Positions 8,573-16,235 of a DNA stretch of 64,000 nt are shown piece by piece. The notes below the pieces were generated by a model, which ran no database searches, was not told the origin of the DNA, and was given only the letters and a program-made list of their open reading frames with translations. Source of the DNA: Rhodobacter xanthinilyticus. Lineage in GTDB: Bacteria > Pseudomonadota > Alphaproteobacteria > Rhodobacterales > Rhodobacteraceae. The position numbers were made by a program, and so were the translations under genes. The first letter of the stretch is position 1. Every line of letters starts with the position of its first letter. The DNA lies in contig NZ_CP017781.1 in NCBI RefSeq assembly GCF_001856665.1, forward strand, positions 2,513,501 through 2,577,500, written 5' to 3'.

Positions 8573-9019
8573 TCAGCCGCGCCCCGCGAAGCCCTCGGCC
8601 CCGGCCGCGCTGCCCGCGCCGCCCGCCGCCAGAAACCCCGACAGGATCTGCGCATGCGCCCGGATCAGCTCGACCACCTCGGGCAGCTCGGAGCGCTCCG
8701 TCACCCGCACCCCCTGCGGCAGCATCTCGACCTCCAGCACCACCTGCCCCGCCCGCGCGGCCAGCCCCGCAGGCGCGCCCGCCCCGGCCAGCCACCGGAG
8801 CTGCATCTCACGGCCATGCTCTTGAATAAGCGCGACAATCTCGGCGTTTGGCGAGGTCGTGACCGCCTCCACCCCGCCCTCGATCTCGCGCAGTTCACGC
8901 CGGATCGCGGCCTGAGCGCGCATCAGCCGCGCAAACAGGCTCGGCGCGGCGGCAACGGTCTGAGAGGCAAGGTCTTGCGGGCGCATCCGGGGCTCCTGCA
9001 GCCAATCCTGCATCCTCAA
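8573..9019 (-). CDS. Hypothetical protein with two histidine-containing repeats
   Basis: 148 residues, function not recognised, no signal peptide or membrane helix. Two similar units are visible at about residues 48-79 and 102-133. Each reads GV-x-VT, a short gap, E-(I/V)-V-x-LI-x-x-H (His68 and His122), then about 8 residues and LA-x-G. A helical N-terminal third (RLMRAQAAIRRELREIE) and an Ala/Gly-rich tail flank them. The repeated structure and conserved His make it a credible gene despite its isolation. It is convergent with the alcohol dehydrogenase gene and divergent from the yjbH-like gene. The start could also be the second Met, at 9013. Confidence 0.6.
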   Translation of the reverse strand: MRMQDWLQEPRMRPQDLASQTVAAAPSLFARLMRAQAAIRRELREIEGGVEAVTTSPNAEIVALIQEHGREMQLRWLAGAGAPAGLAARAGQVVLEVEMLPQGVRVTERSELPEVVELIRAHAQILSGFLAAGGAGSAAGAEGFAGRG

Positions 9020-9177
9020 TGCATCTTAGCCCCCTTCTACCACGTTCCCGCCCGTCTCGCGCGGGGCGGATTGCCGCATCCGGGCCACGTTTCGCGCCGA
9101 AATCGCCCGAAATCGGCGCGAATCCCTCGCCTTGCCCCCCCCTGCCCGCTATAGAGGGCGAAACAGTGGAGGGTCCC

Positions 9178-11283
9178 GTGGCGCACCGTTTTCCGAAATT
9201 CGCTCAGATCAGCACCCTTGCGCTGCTCGCCGCGGGGCTCCCGCTTGGCCAGAGCGCGGCGCAGGCCGAGGCGACGATGGGCTGGAGCCTTGGGGCCTAT
9301 GGCGCGCCGGGGCTGCTTGACATGCCCACCGCCGAGGCACTCTCGGATGGCACAGTCGCGGCCTCGGTGGCGGCGCGGGCCGATCAGGTGCGCGGCAATT
9401 TCGCCTTCCAGATCGCGCCGCGGATGACCGCCGTGCTGCGCTTTTCGCGCGAGAAAGACCTCGGCCCGGGCGGTGCGGCGCTCAAGGACCGCAGCCTCGA
9501 TCTGCATTATCAGATCCTCTCCGAGGCCGGCATGCGCCCGGCGGTTGCGGTGGGCCTGCGCGATATCATGGGCAACGGCCAGCAAAGCGCCGAATATCTT
9601 GTGGCCACGAAGACGCTCCGCCCCGATCTTCGCGCCACCGCCGGGATCGGCTGGGGCCGGCTCGGCAGCCAGGGGTCTTTCGGCGGCGGCACCCGCCCGG
9701 CCGGCAGCCTCGACGGCCGTCTGAACGGCGATGCCTGGTTCCGCGGCCCGATGGCGGCCTTCGCGGGCCTCGCCTGGCAGGCCAATGACAAGCTCACCCT
9801 GAAGGCCGAGATCAGCTCGGACGCCTATGCCACCGAGACCGCGCTCGCCGGTTTCTACCGCAAGAGCTCGCTCAATTTCGGCGCCGAATACAAGATCAAC
9901 CCGATGGCCTCGGTCGCGGCCTATTACCTCGCGGGCTCCGAGGTCGGCGTGCAGTTCACCATCGCCCTCGACCCCCATCAGCCGCCCGCGCCCTCGGGGC
10001 TCGAGACCGCGCCCCTGCCGGTGCGCCCGCGCCCCGCGCCCGGCGCCGACCCGGAGGGCTGGTCGGGCGCCTGGAGCGCCGACCCGACCGCCGAACCCGC
10101 GATTCGCGCCTCGGTGGCGCAGGCGCTCGCCAAGGACGGCCAGGTGCTCGACGGCATGCGCCTGAGCGCGACCGCGGTCGATGTGCGGGTGCGCAACGAG
10201 ACCTATGGCGCGCAATCGCAGGCGATCGGCCATACCGCGCGGATCCTGACGCGCGCGCTGCCGCCCTCGGTCGAGACGATCACCATCACCCCGGTCGCCG
10301 GCGGCATGCCGACCTCGGCGGTGACCTTCCGCCGCGCCGATCTCGAGCGCCTCGAGAACACCCAGGCCGGCGAGATCCTCGCCGCCGCGCAGATCGGCGA
10401 GGCCGCGCCCGGCGCCTTTACCCCGACCGAGGGCCTCTACCCGCGCTATCAGGTCGGCGTGAAACCCTATCTCGAATTCTCGAGCTTCGATCCGGGCCAG
10501 GATCTGCATGCCGATGCCGGGCTCGAGCTTTCCGGCCGGCTCGAATTCCTGCCCGGGCTCGTCCTTTCGGGCGCGCTGCACCAGAAGGTCGCGGGCAATC
10601 TCGATGAGCAGACCCGCGTCTCGACCTCGCCGGTCCAGCATGTGCGCTCGGATCTCGCGGAATACCAAAAACACGGCGATGCCACGCTGCAACGGCTCCA
10701 GCTCGCCTGGTATGCCCGCCCCGGCGAAAACCTCTACAGCCGCGTCAGCCTAGGCTATCTCGAGCGGATGTATGGCGGCGTTTCGGGCGAGATCCTGTGG
10801 AAACCGGTCGACAGCCGGCTCGCGCTCGGCGCCGAGCTCGATCTCGTCAAGCAGCGCGATTTCGACCAGCGCCTCGGCCTCCAGAATTATGAAACCGTCT
10901 CCGGCCATCTCTCGGCCTATTACGATTTCGGCTCGGGCGTGACCGGCCAGCTCGATGTCGGGCGCTATCTGGCGCGCGATTGGGGCGCGACCGTCTCGAT
11001 CGACCGCAAGCTCGCCAATGGCTGGAGCGTGGGCGCCTTCGCGACCCTCACCGACATGTCCTCGGCCGATTTCGGCACCGGCAGCTTCGACAAGGGCGTG
11101 CGGCTGCGGATCCCGCTGTCCTGGGCGCTCGGCCAGCCGACGCAGATGACCTTCGCGCCGACGATCCGGCCCTATACCGGCGACGGCGGGGCGCGCGTCG
11201 ATGTCGAGGGGCGGCTCTACGAGACCGTCACCGAGACCCATATGGGCGGCCTCTACGAGGATTGGGGGAGATTCTGGCGATGA
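9178..11283 (+). CDS. yjbH: YjbH-family outer-membrane exopolysaccharide protein
   Basis: 701 residues from a GTG start that follows GGAGGG with proper spacing; the longer upstream reading frame is intergenic. It has an N-terminal signal peptide (KFAQISTLALLAAGLPLGQS, cut near AQA). The mature part begins with the YjbH hallmark GAYGAPGLLDMPTAEAL and continues as a beta-rich, barrel-like protein (repeated aromatic strands, YKINPMASVAAYYLAG, GGVSGEILWKP) up to a C-terminal Trp-Arg. E. coli YjbH belongs to the yjbEFGH exopolysaccharide operon and lies in the outer membrane. The next gene, YjbF-like, overlaps it by 4 bases, as expected for that system. A UDP-glucose dehydrogenase gene lies about 1.4 kb downstream. 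Confidence 0.85.
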   Translation: MAHRFPKFAQISTLALLAAGLPLGQSAAQAEATMGWSLGAYGAPGLLDMPTAEALSDGTVAASVAARADQVRGNFAFQIAPRMTAVLRFSREKDLGPGGAALKDRSLDLHYQILSEAGMRPAVAVGLRDIMGNGQQSAEYLVATKTLRPDLRATAGIGWGRLGSQGSFGGGTRPAGSLDGRLNGDAWFRGPMAAFAGLAWQANDKLTLKAEISSDAYATETALAGFYRKSSLNFGAEYKINPMASVAAYYLAGSEVGVQFTIALDPHQPPAPSGLETAPLPVRPRPAPGADPEGWSGAWSADPTAEPAIRASVAQALAKDGQVLDGMRLSATAVDVRVRNETYGAQSQAIGHTARILTRALPPSVETITITPVAGGMPTSAVTFRRADLERLENTQAGEILAAAQIGEAAPGAFTPTEGLYPRYQVGVKPYLEFSSFDPGQDLHADAGLELSGRLEFLPGLVLSGALHQKVAGNLDEQTRVSTSPVQHVRSDLAEYQKHGDATLQRLQLAWYARPGENLYSRVSLGYLERMYGGVSGEILWKPVDSRLALGAELDLVKQRDFDQRLGLQNYETVSGHLSAYYDFGSGVTGQLDVGRYLARDWGATVSIDRKLANGWSVGAFATLTDMSSADFGTGSFDKGVRLRIPLSWALGQPTQMTFAPTIRPYTGDGGARVDVEGRLYETVTETHMGGLYEDWGRFWR

Positions 11284-11996
11284 GCCACACCAGGCGGCGC
11301 CCCCGGCGGGTGCTCGCGCGGGGGATCTGCGGGCTGGCGCTGATCGCGCTGGTGACGGCGGGCTGCGCGCGCGATTCGGCGGGGCTCGGCGCCCCGAAAG
11401 CCTCGGTGGGCGCGAAACTGGGCGGGCTCTTGCCCGGGCGCAAAGCCGCTGCAGCCCCGGCCGCCGTGGCCCCCGCCCCCGATCTCGCCCAGGCCGCGCT
11501 CGCCTCGATCCCCGGCCCCGTGGTGCTGGCGAGCTTCGAGGCCAATGGCGCGCAGATGGTCTTCGGCCTTGTTGGCGAGAACGGCGCGATGCGCAGCTAC
11601 CAAAGCCCCGATCAGCGCGGCCTCGTGCTGCGCGCGGGGCTCCTGGCCGCCACCCGCGGCCTCGGCAATGATCTGATGTCGAGCGATACCGCCGCCGTCA
11701 GCGCCCTGATCCACGCTCGCCGCCCCGGCACAGCCGAGCGCGTGCAACGCTACCTCGACGGCTCGGGCATCGAACGCCCGGTGCCGATGCGCTGCACCGT
11801 CGCGCTCGGCGCCGAAGTCAGCCAGCCGATCGGCGCGATCACCTATTCGGGCCAGCAAGTCGCGGAACATTGCGAAGGCTCGGGCGCGGTGATCGACAAC
11901 GTCTATATCGTCAGCCCCGAGGGCCGGATCGTGATGTCGCGCCAATGGCTCGGCCCCGAACTCGGCTATGTCACGATCCAGGTGCTGCGCGGCTGA
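11280..11996 (+). CDS. yjbF: YjbF-family lipoprotein of exopolysaccharide secretion
   Basis: 238 residues. A lipobox is visible (LALIALVTAGC, Cys as first mature residue), so it should be an outer-membrane lipoprotein. After a Pro/Ala-rich linker the domain contains ASFEANGAQMVFGLVG, YQSPDQRGLVLRAGLLAATRGLG and the C-terminal SPEGRIVMSRQWLGPELGYV, which match the YjbF/GfcB family. The start ATG overlaps the yjbH stop, implying coupled synthesis. No GfcC/YjbG homologue is seen next to it, so the operon is shorter than in E. coli. A palindromic repeat begins about 50 bases after the stop. Confidence 0.85.
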   Translation: MSHTRRRPRRVLARGICGLALIALVTAGCARDSAGLGAPKASVGAKLGGLLPGRKAAAAPAAVAPAPDLAQAALASIPGPVVLASFEANGAQMVFGLVGENGAMRSYQSPDQRGLVLRAGLLAATRGLGNDLMSSDTAAVSALIHARRPGTAERVQRYLDGSGIERPVPMRCTVALGAEVSQPIGAITYSGQQVAEHCEGSGAVIDNVYIVSPEGRIVMSRQWLGPELGYVTIQVLRG

Positions 11997-12045
11997 GTCG
12001 CCCCTGTCCCGGTCGAGGAGGCGCCGCCCCCGCTGCCTCCGGCAG

Positions 12046-12153
12046 CCCCCCGGGATATTTCGACATCATTGAAACAGCCATCCCCTCGCCCTTCAACGAT
12101 GCGCAAATATCCCGGGGGTGAGGCGCGGCACGCGCCGAGGGGGCAGCGCCCCC
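12046..12153. repeat. Intergenic palindromic repeat pair (CCCCGGGATATTT family)
   Basis: Two facing copies of a core, CCCCCGGGATATTT...ATTGAA at 12046-12073 and its near reverse complement at about 12092-12119, make a long imperfect palindrome. A GGGGG-N5-CCCCC hairpin follows at 12139-12153. The same core plus hairpin occurs at about 14.05, 18.55 and 26.5 kb. It lies between the convergent yjbF and small exported protein genes. Confidence 0.75.
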
Positions 12154-12189
12154 AGAAGGGCCGGGGCAACGCGCCCTTGGCCAGAATAG

Positions 12190-12219
12190 AAAAAAGCCGG
12201 AAAGCGTGAGCTTTCCGGC
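12190..12219 (-). terminator. Rho-independent terminator of the small exported protein gene
   Basis: Perfect 10-bp stem (GCCGGAAAGC / GCTTTCCGGC) with a GTGA loop. On the minus strand the stem is followed by six T residues, a classical terminator 25 bases after the stop. Confidence 0.85.
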
Positions 12220-12243
12220 CTTCATTCTCAGCAGAGCTGAAAA

Positions 12244-12429
12244 TTAGTTCGAAGCCGCAACCGCGACGCCGACGAGCAGCAGAGCCGGGATGACCCAAGC
12301 AGCGTTCGACGACGACGAGCCTTTGACGACGACCGGTTCGGCCTCGACGACCGGAGCGGTGTAGCCGCCGGCGAAAGCGGTCGAAGCCGAGAGGCCAGCA
12401 GCGAGAGTGATGATAGCGAGTTTTTTCAT
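12244..12429 (-). CDS. Small exported hypothetical protein (61 residues)
   Basis: Encodes a 61-residue protein: signal peptide (MKKLAIITLAAGLSASTAFA, cut before GGY), a short acidic, valine-rich mature part, a serine tract (KGSSSSN) and a C-terminal hydrophobic helix (AAWVIPALLLVGVAVAASN). The ATG at 12429 is preceded by GGAGAT; a longer frame upstream lacks a ribosome site. A strong terminator follows, so it is a genuine single-gene unit. Similar tiny exported proteins with a serine tract and hydrophobic end are common in Rhodobacterales, and their function is unknown. Its place beside yjbH-yjbF recalls YjbE/GfcA, the small exported first product of those operons in enterobacteria, but this is analogy only. 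Confidence 0.8.
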   Translation of the reverse strand: MKKLAIITLAAGLSASTAFAGGYTAPVVEAEPVVVKGSSSSNAAWVIPALLLVGVAVAASN

Positions 12430-12715
12430 AGTAATCTCCGTCATTACCGTAGAAGCCGCCAAACCCCTGGCAGCATCGCGGCGAGAGTCGCACAAGCGCG
12501 GTTAATTGCAAAGGGGAAATCGTGAGCTGGTTTCTGCGCCCGCGCGATGTGTTGCACTTTGGCACGCATCTGCGGGTTTCAGCCGACATCCTCTCGAATA
12601 CGACCGCCAATATGTCGAAAACAAACATCTTTCCAGCGTTTAACGCGATGACGCGTTGACAAGGCCGGGGCGAGATTCGACTCTGCGGCCGAGCGGCAAT
12701 CACGAGGGTATCAGC

Positions 12716-14020
12716 ATGAAAATCGCCATGATCGGCACCGGCTATGTCGGGCTCGTTTCGGGGGTGTGTTTCTCCGATTTCGGCCATGAGGTCGTCTGTG
12801 TCGACAAGGATCCCAAGAAGATCGAGATGCTGACCCGCGGCGAGGTGCCGATCTACGAGCCGGGCCTCGACATGCTGATGGCGAAGAACGTGGCGGCGGG
12901 GCGGCTGAGCTTCACCGGCGATCTGGCGGCCGCGGTGGCGGGCGCGGAGGCGGTGTTCATTGCGGTCGGCACGCCCACCCGGCGCGGCGATGGCCATGCC
13001 GACCTGAGCTATGTGATGGCCGCCGCCGAGGAGATTGCCGGGGCGATGACCGGCTATACGGTCGTGGTGACGAAATCGACCGTGCCGGTCGGCACCAACC
13101 GCCAGGTCCGTCAGGTGATCAAGAAGGCCCGCCCCGATGCCGAGTTCGATGTCGCCTCGAACCCGGAATTCCTGCGCGAGGGGGCGGCGATCGACGATTT
13201 CATGCGCCCCGACCGGGTCGTCGTGGGCGTCGGCAGCGAGCGCGCCAAGGAGGTCATGGGCGAGATCTATCGGCCGCTGTTCCTGCGCGAATTCCCGGTG
13301 CTTTACACCGGGCTCGAGACCGCCGAGATGATCAAATATGCCGCCAACGCCTTCCTGGCGACCAAGATCACCTTCATCAACGAGATCGCGCGGCTGTGCG
13401 AGAAGGTTGGCGCCGATGTGAAGGAGGTGTCGCGCGGCATGGGGCTCGATGGCCGGATCGGCAACAAGTTCCTGCATGCGGGGCCGGGTTATGGCGGCTC
13501 GTGCTTCCCCAAGGACACCCAGGCGCTCGCGCGGATGGGGCAGGATCATGCGGTGCCGATGCAGATCACCGAGACGGTGATCAAGGTCAACGAGGAGGTG
13601 AAGCGGCGGATGATCGACAAGATCGTCGATCTCTGCGACGGCTCGGTGAATGGGAAAACCATTGCGATCCTTGGGGTTACCTTCAAGCCCAACACCGATG
13701 ACATGCGCGATGCGCCGTCCTTGACGATCGTGCCGGCGCTCGTCGGCGCGGGGGCGAAGGTGCGGGCAGTCGACCCGCAGGGCGAGCGCGAGGGGGCGCA
13801 TCTGTTGCCGCATGTGATCTGGACCGAGGATGCCTACAAGGCGGCGACCAAGGCCGATTGTGTGGTGATCCTGACCGAGTGGAACGAGTTCCGCGCGCTC
13901 GATCTGAAGCGGCTCGCCAAGAAGATGGCGAGCCCGCGGATGGCCGATCTGCGCAATATCTATTCGGCCAAGGATGCGAAGAAGGCGGGCTTCGAGGCCT
14001 ATACCAGCGTCGGGCGCTGA
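12716..14020 (+). CDS. ugd: UDP-glucose 6-dehydrogenase
   Basis: 434 residues, full length. N-terminal NAD-binding motif KIAMIGTGYVGLVSGVCFSD, then AVGTPTRRGDG, VVTKSTVPVGT, SNPEFLREGAAIDDF, and the catalytic-cysteine segment GPGYGGSCFPKDTQAL. The C-terminal UDP-binding domain has ILGVTFKPNTDDMRDAPS. It oxidises UDP-glucose to UDP-glucuronate with two NAD+, feeding acidic exopolysaccharide or lipopolysaccharide synthesis. The ATG at 12716 is chosen over the upstream TTG because MKIAMIGTGYVG is the family N-terminus. A TTGACA at 12656-12661 could be its -35 box. Its position near yjbH and yjbF suggests a shared role in surface polysaccharide. Confidence 0.95.
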   Translation: MKIAMIGTGYVGLVSGVCFSDFGHEVVCVDKDPKKIEMLTRGEVPIYEPGLDMLMAKNVAAGRLSFTGDLAAAVAGAEAVFIAVGTPTRRGDGHADLSYVMAAAEEIAGAMTGYTVVVTKSTVPVGTNRQVRQVIKKARPDAEFDVASNPEFLREGAAIDDFMRPDRVVVGVGSERAKEVMGEIYRPLFLREFPVLYTGLETAEMIKYAANAFLATKITFINEIARLCEKVGADVKEVSRGMGLDGRIGNKFLHAGPGYGGSCFPKDTQALARMGQDHAVPMQITETVIKVNEEVKRRMIDKIVDLCDGSVNGKTIAILGVTFKPNTDDMRDAPSLTIVPALVGAGAKVRAVDPQGEREGAHLLPHVIWTEDAYKAATKADCVVILTEWNEFRALDLKRLAKKMASPRMADLRNIYSAKDAKKAGFEAYTSVGR

Positions 14021-14032
14021 GGCGGCGGCGGA

Positions 14033-14090
14033 GGGGGCGCTGCCCCCGCCCGTGCCGGACCCCCCGGGATATTTTCGCATCGTTGAAGGG
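14033..14090. repeat. Intergenic repeat, GGGGGC hairpin plus CCCCGGGATATTTT core
   Basis: A GGGGGC-GCT-GCCCCC hairpin (14033-14047) is followed by the core CCCCCCGGGATATTTT...CGTTGAAGGGG (14060-14090). It lies between the convergent ugd and znuB genes, where it may act as a bidirectional terminator. Same family as the copies near 12.1, 18.55 and 26.5 kb. Confidence 0.7.
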
Positions 14091-14108
14091 GCTGGCGGGG
14101 CCCCTTTT

Positions 14109-14891
14109 TCAGGGTCGGCGCAGCACCAGCGAGGCCAGGAACAGGATCGCCGCGGCCGCCACGATCGAGGGGCCGGCGGGGGTGTCGAAGCGCAGCGAGG
14201 CCCAGAGCCCGGCGAGCACCGAGGCCGCGCCGGTGAGGGTTGCGCCGAGCGCCATGGCCTCGGGCGAGCGGGCGATCTGGCGCGCGGTGGCGGCCGGCAC
14301 GATCAGCAGCGCCGCGATCAGAAGGGCGCCGACGATCTTGATCGCGACTGCGACGGTGAGCGCGAGCGCGAGCGTGAGGACGAGGCGCTCGCGGCGCGGA
14401 TCGAGGCCGGAGGCGCGGGCCAGCGCCTCGCTGACGGTAGCGGTCAGCAGGCCCTGCCAGCGCCAGGCGAGAAGCCCCGCCACCGCCGCCGCGCCGCCCC
14501 AGATCACCGCGAGATCGGCACGGCTGACCGCCAGGATATCGCCGAAGAGGAAGGCCGAGAGATCGACCCGCAGCCCGCTCAGGAACGAGGCCGCGACGAG
14601 CCCGAAGGCGAGCGCGGAATGGGCGATCACGCCAAGGACCGTATCGCTCGCGTGGCCGCGCCCGGAGAGCGAGGCGACCGTCACCGCCACCGCGAGCGCC
14701 ACGATCAGCGTCCCCGCATAGACCGGCAGCCCGAGCCCGAAGGCCAGCGCCACACCAAGGATAGCGGCATGCGAGGTCGCATCCCCAAAATAGGCCATGC
14801 GCCGCCAGACCACGAAAGAGCCAAGCGGCCCGGTCGCCAGGGTCAGCCCGAGCCCCGCGAGCGCCGCGCGCAGAAGAAAATCGTCAAGCAT
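14109..14891 (-). CDS. znuB: Zinc ABC transporter permease ZnuB
   Basis: 260 residues with about seven or eight hydrophobic helices (MLDDFLLRAALAGLGLTLAT at the start). The ABC-3 metal permease signatures are SFVVWRRMAYFGDATSHAAI, GVIAHSALAFG and VGALLIAALLIVPAATA. It forms the channel for zinc delivered by ZnuA, powered by ZnuC. The ATG lies inside the end of znuC (8-base overlap), so the two are translationally coupled. The gene is the last of the zur-znuC-znuB unit. The longer reading frame to the right is within znuC and is not used. Confidence 0.93.
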   Translation of the reverse strand: MLDDFLLRAALAGLGLTLATGPLGSFVVWRRMAYFGDATSHAAILGVALAFGLGLPVYAGTLIVALAVAVTVASLSGRGHASDTVLGVIAHSALAFGLVAASFLSGLRVDLSAFLFGDILAVSRADLAVIWGGAAAVAGLLAWRWQGLLTATVSEALARASGLDPRRERLVLTLALALTVAVAIKIVGALLIAALLIVPAATARQIARSPEAMALGATLTGAASVLAGLWASLRFDTPAGPSIVAAAAILFLASLVLRRP

Positions 14892-15672
14892 GGTCGTGGT
14901 CGCACTCGCAGTCATGGGGGTGGGGGGCGTGTGGCGCCCGTGCGGCATCTGCCTCATGGTCGTGGTCGTGGACATGGCGGTAGAGCGCGAAGGCGCCGCC
15001 CGTGCCGAGCCCGAAGAGCGCGCGATATTCCGGCGCCTCGGAGACGACCCGCGGCGTGCCCTCGCAGCAGACATGGCCGTTGAGACAGATCACCCGGTCA
15101 GAGGCGGACATCACGACATGGAGGTCGTGGCTGACCATCAGCACCGCGCAGCCGCTCTCGCGCCGGACCTCCTCGATCAGCCGGTAGAAGGCCGCCGTGC
15201 CGGGCTGGTCGAGGCCCTGGGTCGGCTCGTCGAGGATCAGGATCTCGGGGCGGGCAAGCAGCGCGCGGGCGAGGAGAACGCGCTGGAACTGGCCGCCGGA
15301 GAGCCCCGCGAGGGGGCGCGCGCCAAGCCCCGGCACGCCGGTGCGCGCAAGCGCCGCCTCCGCCTCGGCCTCGCTCACCCGGCGCGGCAGCGACAGAAAC
15401 CGGCGCACGCTCATCGGCAGGCTCGCGTCGATATGGAGCTTTTGCGGCACATAGCCGATCACCAGCCCCGGCGCGCGGGTCACGACGCCGGTCGCTGCGG
15501 GCTCGAGCCCGATCAGCGCCCGGATCAGCGTCGATTTCCCCGAGCCGTTGGGCCCGACGACGGTCACGATCTCGCCCGTGCGGATCGCGAAGCGCACCCC
15601 CGAGAGCACCACCGTCTCCCCGTGGCGAACGGAGAGATTTTCCGCCGAAATCAGAGGCTTGTCACGCGACAT
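14884..15672 (-). CDS. znuC: Zinc ABC transporter ATP-binding protein ZnuC
   Basis: 262 residues with all ABC ATPase motifs: Walker A GPNGSGKS, Q-loop GYVPQK, signature LSGGQFQRV, Walker B ILILDEPTQGLD and the switch His in MVSHDLHVV. The C-terminal 30 residues are His-rich (HVHDHDHE ... DCECDHDHA), which suggests an extra zinc-sensing or buffering tail common in znuC proteins. The start at MSRDKPLISAENL overlaps the 3' end of zur by about 11 bases. It energises zinc import by ZnuB. Confidence 0.95.
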   Translation of the reverse strand: MSRDKPLISAENLSVRHGETVVLSGVRFAIRTGEIVTVVGPNGSGKSTLIRALIGLEPAATGVVTRAPGLVIGYVPQKLHIDASLPMSVRRFLSLPRRVSEAEAEAALARTGVPGLGARPLAGLSGGQFQRVLLARALLARPEILILDEPTQGLDQPGTAAFYRLIEEVRRESGCAVLMVSHDLHVVMSASDRVICLNGHVCCEGTPRVVSEAPEYRALFGLGTGGAFALYRHVHDHDHEADAARAPHAPHPHDCECDHDHA

Positions 15673-16156
15673 TGAGACGATCCTTGCAGCCCGGGCACAG
15701 CCCCAGCGCCTCGATATTGGCGCGCTCCACCGTGAAGCCGAGCGCCCCCGCCGCAGCCTCGAGCGCCGCGCGCACCGGCGCCGCGGCGGCCTCGGCCACG
15801 CCATCGCATTCGCGGCAGATCAGGAACACCGGCGCATGATCCTCGCCCGGGTGCATGCAGGCAGCAAAGGCGTTGAGGCGGCGCACCCGATGCGCGAGCC
15901 CATGCTCGGTGAGGAATTCGAGCGCGCGATAGGCCACCGGCGGCTGGTTGCCAAAGCCCTCGGCGGCGAGCCGGTCGAGCACCTCATAGGCCCCCATCGC
16001 ACGATGCGCCTCGAGCAGGATCTCGAGCGTGCGCCGGCGCACCGGAGTGAGCCGCAGCCCCCGCCGCGCGGCCTCGGCCTCGGCGCGCGCCAGCGTGTCG
16101 CCCGCGCAGTGGGCGTGGTCATGGGGGGAAAAGGCGGAGGGCTCGACGGAAGTCAT
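15662..16156 (-). CDS. zur: Zinc uptake regulator Zur (Fur family)
   Basis: 164 residues. A Fur-type winged helix (GLRLTPVRRRTLEILLEAHR, GAYEVLDRLA, PPVAYRALEFLTEHGL) precedes a dimer domain with CMHPGEDH and two CxxC zinc sites (CREC and CPGC). The N-terminus carries extra His (SPHDHAHCAGD). Zur with bound zinc represses zinc-uptake genes. It heads the operon with znuC and znuB and is divergent from znuA. One palindrome overlaps its own start codon and another lies between it and znuA, so it should repress itself and the whole transporter. Confidence 0.94.
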   Translation of the reverse strand: MTSVEPSAFSPHDHAHCAGDTLARAEAEAARRGLRLTPVRRRTLEILLEAHRAMGAYEVLDRLAAEGFGNQPPVAYRALEFLTEHGLAHRVRRLNAFAACMHPGEDHAPVFLICRECDGVAEAAAAPVRAALEAAAGALGFTVERANIEALGLCPGCKDRLNVA

Positions 16157-16171
16157 GTTATGGTATCACAT
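16155..16171. promoter_or_regulatory. Zur box 1 (imperfect), overlapping the zur start codon
   Basis: ATGTTATG-G-TATCACAT, an 8+1+8 imperfect palindrome that overlaps the zur start codon. It shares its left half exactly with box 2, 27 bases away (centre to centre, about 2.5 helix turns). Expected to bind Zur. Confidence 0.75.
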
Positions 16172-16181
16172 TTCACTTGAC

Positions 16182-16198
16182 ATGTTATGTCATAACAT
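16182..16198. promoter_or_regulatory. Zur box 2 (perfect), zur-znuA divergent promoter
   Basis: A perfect 8+1+8 palindrome, ATGTTATG-T-CATAACAT, of the GTTATnnnATAAC type known for Zur sites in proteobacteria. It lies 38 bases before the znuA start codon and 26 bases before that of zur, the right place to control both directions. Confidence 0.88.
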
Positions 16199-16235
16199 AA
16201 ATACATCGAGCCCCAACCACAAGCCGGAGACCGCC

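Noticed and set aside
11966-14080. A 704-codon minus-strand frame covering ugd
   Set aside because: It runs through ugd antisense, two intergenic repeats and the real small exported gene in another frame.
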